A stretch of 6,013 nt of DNA, taken from Lachnospiraceae bacterium (GTDB taxonomy: Bacteria; Bacillota; Clostridia; Lachnospirales; Lachnospiraceae). The position numbers and the translations under genes are program-made. The DNA is taken from NCBI GenBank assembly GCA_003488965.1, contig DNJW01000375.1, positions 1 through 6,013 of the forward strand, read 5' to 3'. This document shows, in pieces, positions 1 through 5,989 of the stretch (the stretch's first letter is position 1; every line of letters starts with the position of its first letter). The notes under the pieces are model-generated. The model was not told the DNA's origin. It did not search any database and saw only the letters and a program-made list of their open reading frames with translations.

Positions 1-32
1 AATCATGGAGGTTAGTATGACTCAATAAAACT

Positions 33-48
33 GGAGATTCTAATCTCC
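33..48. repeat. Short inverted repeat
   Basis: GGAGATT and AATCTCC are perfect seven-base arms around a two-base centre, so as RNA the stem would be about six base pairs with a four-base loop. There is no adjacent T-run on the plus strand. On the minus strand the stem is followed by AGTTTTATT, which could make a weak terminator. Its role is unknown. Confidence 0.35.
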
Positions 49-236
49 TGCGAAGTGCTGGCGTTTTTTAAGAGGCTCTTTAGGAAATATGTTCTCTGGC
101 CGTGCTGACGCAAACAACGTGTTAATAATAATGAAATTTATTTAATAATATTTTAGGATAAAGGTATAGATAATAATAGAAAGAAAGTTTAAAATAAAAG
201 CATAAACGATAATTTGAATCGTGTGGAGGAAAAAGT

Positions 237-287
237 ATGGCAAAGAGAATGCTGAGTTTACAGCATTCATGGGAGTGTAAGACATAG
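237..287 (+). CDS. Possible 16-codon mini-ORF with strong ribosome binding site
   Basis: An ATG at 237 is preceded by GGAGG at 225-229 with an ideal seven-base spacer, and opens a 16-codon frame (MAKRMLSLQHSWECKT) that stops at TAG 285-287. I do not recognise the peptide. It lies 39 bases beyond the 3' end of the opposing M15 peptidase gene, and a perfect 8-bp hairpin (247-268) sits inside it. It could be a small protein, a leader peptide, the 5' scrap of a lost gene, or chance. No convincing promoter was found upstream; TATAGA at 165-170 with TTTAAT at 141-146 is weak. Only the ribosome binding site argues for translation. Confidence 0.2.
   Translation: MAKRMLSLQHSWECKT
247..268 (-). terminator. 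Candidate weak terminator of the M15 peptidase gene
   Basis: Perfect 8-bp stem: GAATGCTG (247-254) pairs with CAGCATTC (261-268) around a six-base loop. Read on the minus strand it lies about 58 bases past the peptidase stop codon and is followed by TCTTTG and, after a gap, by a T5 run. That is a modest U-tract, so termination may be inefficient. On the plus strand no T-run follows, so it would not terminate rightward transcription. Confidence 0.4.
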
Positions 288-325
288 CTATCACCGGATG
301 GCGTCTTCCGTTAATAGGTAAGCAG

Positions 326-1324
326 TTATTCGGGAACTTTTTGGAAATGCTGGTAATCTTTGCAGGAATTCCAGTCTCCGCCCCAAGTAAAGCCGTGTTC
401 CTTAAACAGTTTGTAGCATAAGTCGTTTTCATCAATTTTATAAGCGAAATCTTTGGAACGGTCCGCATATGTCTCGCTTCCTTGAGGGGAGATATATGTG
501 GTGCCGTCATTTTTATATACGATATAGGGATTGAAAAAAGGATTGATATCGATGGCGAGCCCTAAAGCATGCTTGGAAAGGCTGGAGGTGCCGTCTACCG
601 TCCGGTAATTGAAGCAGGAGGTGTTGTTATCCTGCATGGAAAGGGTATCGTCGCCGCTGTATTCGTCAATCAGACGGATTTGTTCTATCTGATATTCATT
701 TTGATATAATTCATAAAAAATTTCTACTAAATCCTGGGCAATAGCCTTGCTGCAGATGAGTTCGCCGGTGCGTTCCACTCCGTGGAAATTATAGTGAAGG
801 ACACTCATGTAGCAAAGCTCATCGTAGGACACAAGGATATCATCCGGGGAAGCTGCAATATTTACAGCCTCTATGGCTAACGTGTCTTTTTTGTTTTCTG
901 TGACGGGATAAGAAATTCCGGTGATTCTGTTTATGATTTCATCCGAAAGGGGTTCGTAATAAAAGCCGTCTTTATATACGGTTCTGTCCGGGTTTGTCTC
1001 CATGGAGGAATCCTCGCTTTCTTGTTTATTTTCTGCATCTGTCATATTGTGTTCTCCTTCCAGACCGGATGTATCCGGAGCCGGAGAATCGTTGCTGTTA
1101 TCGGGAGAATCGTTTTTGGAAAGTTCCGATTGGGGAATACTGTTATCTTCTATTGTATTCTTTGGAGCCTGTTCAGGTGCCTTGGTACGGTAAGCGATTT
1201 CAGGATTTTTTTCCGCATATTCCAATAAAGTTTCCGAACCGGCAAATAAGCGGGAAAATGCGGTACAAAACAGAATAATGGCACAAATTAGAAGAAAGGG
1301 TTTTAACAGTTTATTTTTATCCAT
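326..1324 (-). CDS. Membrane-anchored M15-family zinc D,D-carboxypeptidase
   Basis: A 332-residue protein predicted to act on cell-wall peptidoglycan outside the membrane. Residues 1-6 are polar/basic and about 7-29 form one hydrophobic helix without a lipobox, so a signal anchor is likely. Residues about 45-113 are a disordered linker rich in D, E, N, S and P. The catalytic domain is about 165-332. The M15 metal motif SKHALGLAID gives zinc ligands H252 and D259, and the C-terminal DYQHF motif gives the catalytic acidic residue D323 and ligand H326. The NNTSCFNYR stretch (233-241) and HGFTWGGDW (310-318) are also typical of this VanY-like branch (Peptidase_M15_4 type). All catalytic residues are present. 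The ATG at 1324 has only a distant AAGGAT-type Shine-Dalgarno (about 13 bases away), but it gives a proper signal sequence and the next in-frame Met is residue 94. The gene diverges from ecfA1. Its substrate, such as D-Ala-D-Ala termini versus another wall bond, cannot be decided from sequence; a role in vancomycin resistance is not implied. Confidence 0.9.
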   Translation of the reverse strand: MDKNKLLKPFLLICAIILFCTAFSRLFAGSETLLEYAEKNPEIAYRTKAPEQAPKNTIEDNSIPQSELSKNDSPDNSNDSPAPDTSGLEGEHNMTDAENKQESEDSSMETNPDRTVYKDGFYYEPLSDEIINRITGISYPVTENKKDTLAIEAVNIAASPDDILVSYDELCYMSVLHYNFHGVERTGELICSKAIAQDLVEIFYELYQNEYQIEQIRLIDEYSGDDTLSMQDNNTSCFNYRTVDGTSSLSKHALGLAIDINPFFNPYIVYKNDGTTYISPQGSETYADRSKDFAYKIDENDLCYKLFKEHGFTWGGDWNSCKDYQHFQKVPE

Positions 1325-1439
1325 AATAATATAGGTATCCTTATCAGTATATTGGCAAATTATCGTAATGTTTTTATTTTAGCACATATGGACGATTTTT
1401 ACTATAAAATTTCCGGCGGCAACAAAATACTTTATACTC

Positions 1440-1468
1440 TTGTAATCCCCATCTTTTTTTAGTACAAT
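1440..1468 (+). promoter_or_regulatory. Predicted sigma-A promoter of the ecf operon
   Basis: TTGTAA (1440-1445, 4 of 6 to consensus) and TACAAT (1463-1468, 5 of 6) are separated by exactly 17 bases. Transcription would start near 1475, giving a 5' leader of about 40 bases before ecfA1. It lies in the 190-bp region between the divergent peptidase gene and ecfA1. I found no comparably good promoter on the minus strand for the peptidase gene. Confidence 0.6.
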
Positions 1469-1514
1469 AAAAAGCGCAGCTTATTGTAAACTAATTTTAA
1501 AGAGTGGATAACAA

Positions 1515-2360
1515 ATGGGAATTATTGAAGCAAAAAAACTCATTTTTGAATATATCAGACGGGACGAGGAAGGGAATGTGGAAGGAATCACCCGTGCGGT
1601 GGACGAGGTGGATTTGGACATTAAGCAGGGGGATTTCGTGGCGGTTTTAGGACATAACGGCTCCGGAAAATCCACGCTTGCAAAACACCTGAATGCGATT
1701 CTTTATCCTACGGAAGGAACGGTCTGGGTAGACGGAAAAGATACCGCGGACGAGAAATATTTATGGGAAATCAGACAGAGTGCAGGGATGGTGTTCCAGA
1801 ATCCCGACAACCAGATTATCGGGCAGGTAGTCGAAGAGGATGTAGGATTCGGACCGGAAAATATGGGCGTGCCTACGAAGGAAATATGGGAAAGGGTAGA
1901 GGAAAGCCTGAAAGCAGTGGGCATGTATCAATATAGGAAACATTCTCCCAACAAACTGTCAGGCGGGCAGAAGCAAAGGGTATCTATCGCGGGTGTCATT
2001 GCAATGCATCCGAAATGCATTATTCTGGATGAGCCGACGGCCATGCTGGATCCCAACGGCAGGAAAGAAGTCATCAGGGCAGTGCGGGCGCTGAACCATG
2101 CGGAAGGTATTACGGTAATTTTGATTACTCACTATATGGAAGAAATTATTTACGCGGATAAAGCAATCGTGATGGACAAGGGACATATTGCCATGCAGGG
2201 GAGTCCAAGGGAAATTTTTTCCAAGGTGGAAAAATTGAAGGAATTGCGTCTGGATGTGCCTCAGGTAACGCTGCTGGCCTATGAGCTGAAGAAGAGCGGT
2301 ATTGCTTTGCCGGACGGAATTCTCACCAATGAGGAACTGATAAAAGCATTGCAAGCATAA
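1515..2360 (+). CDS. ecfA1: ECF transporter ATPase EcfA1
   Basis: A 281-residue cytoplasmic ABC ATPase, one of the two ATP-hydrolysing subunits that power energy-coupling factor uptake of vitamins and other micronutrients. Visible motifs: Walker [10 protein letters not shown] at 46-54, Q-loop FQNPDNQ at 94-100 (Q95), signature LSGGQ at 148-152, Walker B running into DEP with catalytic E173, and H-loop H206. The FQNPDNQ form of the Q-loop and the polar insertion near residues 15-25 fit the EcfA1 side of the pair rather than EcfA2. About 60 C-terminal residues after the H-loop form the usual EcfA dimerisation tail. The start at 1515 has only a weak purine-rich site (GAGTGG at 1502-1507), but it aligns with the family's N-terminus. 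It is first in a compact run with ecfA2 and ecfT, 18 bases before ecfA2. Confidence 0.95.
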   Translation: MGIIEAKKLIFEYIRRDEEGNVEGITRAVDEVDLDIKQGDFVAVLGHNGSGKSTLAKHLNAILYPTEGTVWVDGKDTADEKYLWEIRQSAGMVFQNPDNQIIGQVVEEDVGFGPENMGVPTKEIWERVEESLKAVGMYQYRKHSPNKLSGGQKQRVSIAGVIAMHPKCIILDEPTAMLDPNGRKEVIRAVRALNHAEGITVILITHYMEEIIYADKAIVMDKGHIAMQGSPREIFSKVEKLKELRLDVPQVTLLAYELKKSGIALPDGILTNEELIKALQA

Positions 2361-2378
2361 AAGAAAGCGGAAAAAGAA

Positions 2379-3245
2379 ATGGCGATTATTTTAAATCATG
2401 TAAGTCATATATATGAAGCAGGGACTGCCATGGAGGTGGCCGCATTAAAAGATGTGAGCCTTTCCATACCGGATGGGCAGTTTATCGGACTCATTGGCCA
2501 CACCGGTTCCGGCAAGTCCACGCTGGTACAGCATTTAAACGGGCTGATGAAACCGACTTCCGGGCATATTTATTATAACGGGGAAGATATCCATGAGGAA
2601 GGCTTTGATAAGAAAAAACTCCGAAGCAAGGTAGGGCTGGTATTTCAATACCCAGAGCATCAGCTTTTTGAAATAGATGTATTTTCCGATGTCTGTTTCG
2701 GACCGAAAAACATGGGTCTGGATGAGAAAGAAGTACAGCTTCGGGCATATGCCGCTTTAAAACAGGTGGGACTGGAGGATGATTATTTTTACCAGTCGCC
2801 CTTTGACTTGTCGGGCGGGCAGAAGAGAAGAGTGGCTATTGCCGGTGTACTGGCTATGAAGCCGGAGGTGCTGATTCTGGATGAGCCGACGGCAGGGCTG
2901 GACCCGAAAGGGCGGGATGAAATATTGGACCAGATTGCGGCTCTGCGGGCGGAAACGGGCATTACGGTTATTCTGGTTTCCCATAGCATGGATGATGTGG
3001 CAAAATATGTAGACCGTATCGTTGTAATGAACCAGGGCAGCGTAATGTATGATGACGAACCGAGAAAGGTATTCCGCTATTATAAGGAACTGGAAGCGGT
3101 GGGACTGGCGGCTCCGCAGGTGACATATATTATGCAGGCACTGAAGGAAAAAGGATTTCCAGTGCAGACGGATATTATTACAATAGAGGAAGCAAGAGAT
3201 GAGATTTTAAAAGCATTAGGTAAAACAGGGAGAAGAAATGCTTAG
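2379..3245 (+). CDS. ecfA2: ECF transporter ATPase EcfA2
   Basis: A 288-residue ABC ATPase and partner of EcfA1. Walker A GHTGSGKST is at 40-48, the Q-loop FQYPEHQLF at 89-97 (Q90), signature LSGGQ at 144-148, Walker B with E169 and H-loop H202. The FQxPExQLF Q-loop is characteristic of EcfA2, which distinguishes it from the upstream paralogue. All residues needed for hydrolysis are intact, so the heterodimer should have two competent sites. The start has a weak upstream Shine-Dalgarno (GCGGAA region), suggesting some translational coupling from ecfA1, which ends 18 bases earlier. The 3' end overlaps ecfT by eight bases in another frame, so EcfA2 and EcfT translation are probably coupled. Confidence 0.95.
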   Translation: MAIILNHVSHIYEAGTAMEVAALKDVSLSIPDGQFIGLIGHTGSGKSTLVQHLNGLMKPTSGHIYYNGEDIHEEGFDKKKLRSKVGLVFQYPEHQLFEIDVFSDVCFGPKNMGLDEKEVQLRAYAALKQVGLEDDYFYQSPFDLSGGQKRRVAIAGVLAMKPEVLILDEPTAGLDPKGRDEILDQIAALRAETGITVILVSHSMDDVAKYVDRIVVMNQGSVMYDDEPRKVFRYYKELEAVGLAAPQVTYIMQALKEKGFPVQTDIITIEEARDEILKALGKTGRRNA

Positions 3246-4044
3246 GGATATTACTTTAGGACAATATTATCAGACGGATTCTGTGATTCACAGATTGGAC
3301 CCGCGGGTGAAACTGGTGGCTACAATTGTATTTATCATATCGCTTTTTTTAGTGGATAATTTTATCGGATATCTGATTGCCGCCGTATTTCTGGCATGTA
3401 TGATAAAGATTTCCAAGGTTCCTTTCCGGTTTATGGTAAAAGGAATGAAATCAGTGGTATTCCTGCTGCTGATTGCGGTGGTTTTCAATCTTTTTCTTAC
3501 GCCTGGCGAGCCGGTTATTTCATTCTGGAAGATAACAGTTACCAAGGAAGGGCTGAGCATGGCGTTCAAAATGGCAGTAAGGCTGGTGTTCCTGATTATC
3601 GGTTCCTCTCTTATGACTTTAACGACCACGCCCAATAACCTGACCGACGGCATGGAAAAACTGATGGCACCTTTAAAGCGGCTGCATGTTCCGGTACACG
3701 AGGTGGCTATGATGATGTCCATTGCTTTACGGTTTATTCCTATTTTGCTGGAAGAAACGGATAAAATTATGAAGGCCCAGATAGCAAGAGGGGCCGATTT
3801 TGAGAGCGGCAATCTGATAAAAAAAGCAAAGAGCATGGTGCCCTTGTTAGTGCCCCTTTTTATTTCGGCATTCCGGCGCGCCAACGATTTGGCCATGGCG
3901 ATGGAAGCAAGATGCTACCGGGGCGGTGAGCATAGGACAAAAATGAAACCGTTGGTGTATCATAAAAGGGACGGGATGGCATATGGGATATTGGCGGTCT
4001 ATGCGGTCATGAGCGTATATTTCGGGAGATTTTTTAGAATATGA
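3238..4044 (+). CDS. ecfT: ECF transporter transmembrane coupling protein EcfT
   Basis: A 268-residue integral membrane protein that joins the EcfA1/EcfA2 motor to interchangeable substrate-binding S proteins. Hydrophobic segments lie roughly at residues 25-40, 43-58, 70-90, 112-130 and 248-265, with a long amphipathic cytosolic region (about 130-245) carrying the coupling helices. The first Ala-Arg-Gly motif is A183-R184-G185 in QIARGAD; the second is A224-R225-C226 in MEARCYRGG, where the usual glycine is cysteine. These arginines contact the ATPases in known ECF structures. The start is well supported: AGGGAG at 3227-3232 is five bases upstream of the ATG, inside the end of ecfA2. The gene ends in an ATGA overlap with truA. 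No S-component gene is adjacent, as expected for a group II module shared by several S proteins. Confidence 0.95.
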   Translation: MLRDITLGQYYQTDSVIHRLDPRVKLVATIVFIISLFLVDNFIGYLIAAVFLACMIKISKVPFRFMVKGMKSVVFLLLIAVVFNLFLTPGEPVISFWKITVTKEGLSMAFKMAVRLVFLIIGSSLMTLTTTPNNLTDGMEKLMAPLKRLHVPVHEVAMMMSIALRFIPILLEETDKIMKAQIARGADFESGNLIKKAKSMVPLLVPLFISAFRRANDLAMAMEARCYRGGEHRTKMKPLVYHKRDGMAYGILAVYAVMSVYFGRFFRI

Positions 4045-4790
4045 AAAGGGTAATGCTGACAGTAGCTTATGACGGAACGGCATACAGCGGTTTTCAGGCA
4101 CAAGATAATGCCCATACCATAGAGGGAGAGCTGAACCGATGTCTGAAGGAGCTTCTTAAGGAAGAAATAAGAGTAATCGGCGGGAGCAGGACGGATGCAG
4201 GAGTCCATGCCCGCTGCAATGTGGCGGTTTTTGATACGCAAGCCCGTATGCCGGCAGAGAAAATATCCTATGCCTTAAACCAGCGGCTGCCGGAAGACAT
4301 CCGTATACAGAGGTCGGAGGAAGTGGCGGCGGATTTTCATCCCAGACATTGCGAAAGCCGGAAAACCTATGAGTACCGGATTATGAATGCGGAGTTTCCG
4401 GTTCCTACCAAGCGTCTGTACTCTTATTTTACTTATGTGCCTTTGGATGCGGAAAGAATGAAGGAGGCAGCAGGATATCTGGTGGGGGAACATGATTTCA
4501 AAAGCTTTTGCAGTGCCGGAAGCCAGGCGGAAAGCACGGTAAGAACTATTTATGATATCCAGGTGTTAAGCGAAGGGGAGGAAATCGTCATCCGTGTAAC
4601 AGGGAACGGTTTTTTATATAACATGGTGCGGATTATTGCAGGCACTTTAATAGAAGCAGGAAAAGGACGGCGGAAACCGGAAGAGATGGAGGCTATTCTT
4701 GCCGCCAAGGACAGAGGTGCAGCCGGACCAACGGCTCCGGCATGCGGACTCATGCTGATGAAATACGAATTTAAGAAATATGAGTTTTAG
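4041..4790 (+). CDS. truA: tRNA pseudouridine synthase A
   Basis: A 249-residue enzyme that converts uridines 38-40 of the tRNA anticodon stem-loop to pseudouridine. The catalytic aspartate is D52 in GSRTDAGVHA (48-57); the conserved tyrosine of the active site is Y110 in RKTYEYRI. The GNGFLYNMVRIIAGTL block (188-203) and GPTAPACGLML near the C-terminus are also typical. The length fits the family and the protein is complete. The ATG shares ATGA with the ecfT stop, so translation is likely coupled; the nearest GGGAG (4024-4028) is 12 bases away, which is long. The last codons are built from a 15-base tandem repeat (4761-4805) so the protein ends KYEFKKYEF, a small non-conserved extension. No terminator was seen between truA and the rplM promoter, so read-through into rplM is possible. 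Confidence 0.96.
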   Translation: MKRVMLTVAYDGTAYSGFQAQDNAHTIEGELNRCLKELLKEEIRVIGGSRTDAGVHARCNVAVFDTQARMPAEKISYALNQRLPEDIRIQRSEEVAADFHPRHCESRKTYEYRIMNAEFPVPTKRLYSYFTYVPLDAERMKEAAGYLVGEHDFKSFCSAGSQAESTVRTIYDIQVLSEGEEIVIRVTGNGFLYNMVRIIAGTLIEAGKGRRKPEEMEAILAAKDRGAAGPTAPACGLMLMKYEFKKYEF

Positions 4791-4805
4791 AAATATGAAT
4801 TTTGG
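4761..4805 (+). repeat. Three imperfect 15-base tandem repeats at the truA 3' end
   Basis: Three consecutive 15-base units (4761-4775, 4776-4790, 4791-4805) share the pattern AAATAYGARTTTWRG. Unit 1 encodes KYEFK, unit 2 encodes KYEF and then the TAG stop, and unit 3 lies just past the stop and would encode KYEFW. Units 2 and 3 differ at only two positions. The repeat ends about ten bases before the rplM promoter. Confidence 0.75.
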
Positions 4806-4815
4806 AAAAATATTA

Positions 4816-4844
4816 TTGACACACGTGGAAGCGTATAATATAAT
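4816..4844 (+). promoter_or_regulatory. Consensus sigma-A promoter of rplM-rpsI
   Basis: TTGACA (4816-4821) and TATAAT (4839-4844) both match the consensus perfectly, with an optimal 17-base spacer. A second overlapping TATAAT at 4834-4839 has only a 12-base spacer and is unlikely to be used. Transcription should start around 4851, leaving a leader of roughly 226 nt before the rplM start codon. Such a strong promoter fits the demand for ribosomal protein synthesis and also implies that control acts after initiation. Confidence 0.88.
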
Positions 4845-4850
4845 ATTCCA

Positions 4851-5077
4851 GTATGACAATGTTTCGTAATGCAATGCCAAAGCCCCGGCAGAGCATTATA
4901 AATATAGGTGCAGAAAAGCGTTGGAATGGATACAATGCTTTCTGTTTGTCTGTCAGAACAAAGCTATGAGGTGTGGCCGGACATCTGCACCGGGGCAGGA
5001 GGGCTGACAGAAAATAGGACAACGGAAATATCTGGTTTATATGCCGGAAAATTTGATTAAAGGTTGGAGGTAACGTA
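4851..5077 (+). ncRNA. Structured rplM leader RNA, candidate L13/S9 autoregulatory element
   Basis: By-eye folding gives a well-defined core at 4867-5010. P1 is a hairpin: 4867-4872 pairs with 4893-4898, then a 2x2 internal loop, then 4875-4878 with 4887-4890, and an eight-base loop. P2 (4907-4913 with 4985-4991, seven perfect pairs) closes a multibranch domain. Inside it are P3 (4915-4923 with 4933-4941, nine pairs including one G-U), P4 (4945-4949 with 4958-4962) and P5 (4971-4974 with 4981-4984). The P1 loop GCCCC (4882-4886) matches GGGGC (4992-4996), and the P4 loop CTGTCAG (4950-4956) matches CTGACAG (5004-5010), predicting two pseudoknots. A weaker hairpin follows at 5031-5048. There is no U-tract terminator and no sequence that obviously masks the GGAGG at 5066-5070. 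Position before rplM suggests feedback by a ribosomal protein, which is inference. A putative L13 leader family is known from Firmicutes, but I cannot tell whether this RNA belongs to it. Confidence 0.7.
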
Positions 5078-5506
5078 ATGAAAACTTTTATGGCTAGTCC
5101 AGCTACTATCGAGAGAAAATGGTATGTGGTTGATGCTACTAATATGACACTTGGACGTTTGGCATCGGAAGTTGCCAAAGTTTTAAGAGGAAAGAATAAA
5201 CCTATTTATACACCCCATATTGATACTGGAGACTATGTGGTCATTGTGAATGCAGCAAAAATTAAAGTAACCGGAAAGAAACTGGAACAGAAGATTTATT
5301 ATCATCATTCCGATTATGTAGGCGGCTTGAAAGAAACCAGATTGAAAGAGATGCTTGCCAAAAAGCCTGAAAGGGTAGTAGAACATGCAATTAAAGGCAT
5401 GCTCCCGAAGGGACCTTTAGGAAGACAGATGTATAGAAAACTTCATGTATATGCAGGGCCTGAGCATGAGCAGGCAGCCCAGAAGCCTGAAGTATTAACA
5501 TTTTAA
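5078..5506 (+). CDS. rplM: 50S ribosomal protein L13
   Basis: A 142-residue early-assembly protein of the large ribosomal subunit that binds 23S rRNA. Recognisable conserved blocks are [16 protein letters not shown] (15-30), GDYVVIVNA (51-59), the [12 protein letters not shown] segment around 74-85, and the highly conserved [19 protein letters not shown] region (107-125) followed by [13 protein letters not shown]. Length and both ends are normal for the family. The start is decided by GGAGG at 5066-5070 with a seven-base spacer. It is the first gene after the consensus promoter and long structured leader, and is followed 28 bases later by rpsI, the usual L13-S9 pair. In E. coli L13 represses its own operon; here the leader may serve the same purpose by a different RNA, which is not proven. 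Confidence 0.98.
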   Translation: MKTFMASPATIERKWYVVDATNMTLGRLASEVAKVLRGKNKPIYTPHIDTGDYVVIVNAAKIKVTGKKLEQKIYYHHSDYVGGLKETRLKEMLAKKPERVVEHAIKGMLPKGPLGRQMYRKLHVYAGPEHEQAAQKPEVLTF

Positions 5507-5534
5507 TTAAGAGGACGGAAAGGAGAAAATTAAA

Positions 5535-5930
5535 ATGGCTAAAACAGCAAATTGCTACGGAACCGGCAGAAGGAAAAAATCAATTGCAAGAGTATATTTA
5601 GTACCTGGCAATGGAAATATTGTAATTAACAAAAGAGGCATTGATGATTATTTCGGACTGGAAACACTGAAATTAATTGTACGGCAGCCTCTTGTTGCTA
5701 CAGATACAGTGGATAAATTTGATGTAAAAGTAAATGTACATGGCGGCGGATATACAGGACAGGCGGGAGCAATCAGACATGGCATTTCCAGAGCCTTGCT
5801 TCAGGCAGATGCAGATTATAGACCGGTACTCAAAAAAGCAGGATTCCTGACGAGAGACCCTCGTATGAAGGAAAGGAAAAAGTACGGTCTCAAAGCAGCA
5901 CGCCGTGCACCGCAGTTTTCCAAGAGATAG
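5535..5930 (+). CDS. rpsI: 30S ribosomal protein S9
   Basis: A 131-residue small-subunit protein located in the head of the 30S particle. The N-terminal [12 protein letters not shown] motif (9-20), the central [20 protein letters not shown] block (69-88), the [20 protein letters not shown] segment and the invariant C-terminal SKR are all present. The basic C-terminal tail is known to reach the P-site tRNA anticodon stem. The length is typical. AGGAG at 5521-5525 lies nine bases before the ATG. Co-transcribed with rplM (28-base gap) and closed by a strong terminator 30 bases after the stop. Confidence 0.98.
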   Translation: MAKTANCYGTGRRKKSIARVYLVPGNGNIVINKRGIDDYFGLETLKLIVRQPLVATDTVDKFDVKVNVHGGGYTGQAGAIRHGISRALLQADADYRPVLKKAGFLTRDPRMKERKKYGLKAARRAPQFSKR

Positions 5931-5960
5931 TTCAAGAGAATATTGCAAAGAAAAGACATT

Positions 5961-5989
5961 CCCCGGAAACAGCGTGTTTCCGGGGTTTT
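5961..5989 (+). terminator. Intrinsic terminator of the rplM-rpsI operon
   Basis: Perfect 10-bp stem, CCCCGGAAAC (5961-5970) with GTTTCCGGGG (5976-5985), five-base loop AGCGT, immediately followed by TTTTCTT. This is a textbook factor-independent terminator. The 5' flank is A-rich (AAAGAAAAGACATT), so some activity on the minus strand is possible but weaker. Confidence 0.95.

Larger units (their letters stand above)
1..325. other. Non-coding stretch downstream of the M15 peptidase gene
   Basis: I see no gene of normal size here on either strand. The middle part (about 120-220) is very AT-rich with TAATAATAAT runs. The stretch holds a short inverted repeat at 33-48, a better hairpin at 247-268, and two tiny ORFs with strong Shine-Dalgarno sequences: GGAGG at 7-11 before a three-codon ORF at 17-28, and GGAGG at 225-229 before a 16-codon ORF at 237-287. 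No tRNA, insertion-sequence end or repeat array was recognised. It could be eroded intergenic DNA, or the far end of a transcription unit lying mostly to the left of the window. Confidence 0.5.

Noticed and set aside
1..325. Insertion sequence or CRISPR remnant in the left flank
   Set aside because: No terminal inverted repeats, regularly spaced repeats or transposase-like peptide could be seen on either strand.
142..510. A 122-codon minus-strand ORF overlapping the 3' end of the peptidase gene
   Set aside because: It runs in another frame over the well-supported M15 catalytic domain and continues into AT-rich DNA; its sequence matches no family I recognise.
1325..1440. Minus-strand promoter for the peptidase gene (candidates TATAGT, TAAAAT and TATACT as -10)
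   Set aside because: None has a credible -35 element at 16-18 bases, so no call was made although a promoter must exist somewhere here.
3288..3896. A 202-codon minus-strand ORF opposite ecfT
   Set aside because: It lies entirely antisense to a clear EcfT gene and is explained as a shadow of that gene's codon pattern.
4853..4969. A 38-codon plus-strand ORF in the rplM leader starting almost at the predicted transcript 5' end
   Set aside because: It has no Shine-Dalgarno sequence and lies within strongly paired RNA helices; the peptide is unfamiliar. A leader peptide cannot be excluded, but nothing supports it.
5031..5070. Attenuator or terminator just before rplM
   Set aside because: The hairpin at 5031-5048 has only five pairs including a wobble and is followed by AAAATTTG rather than a U-tract.
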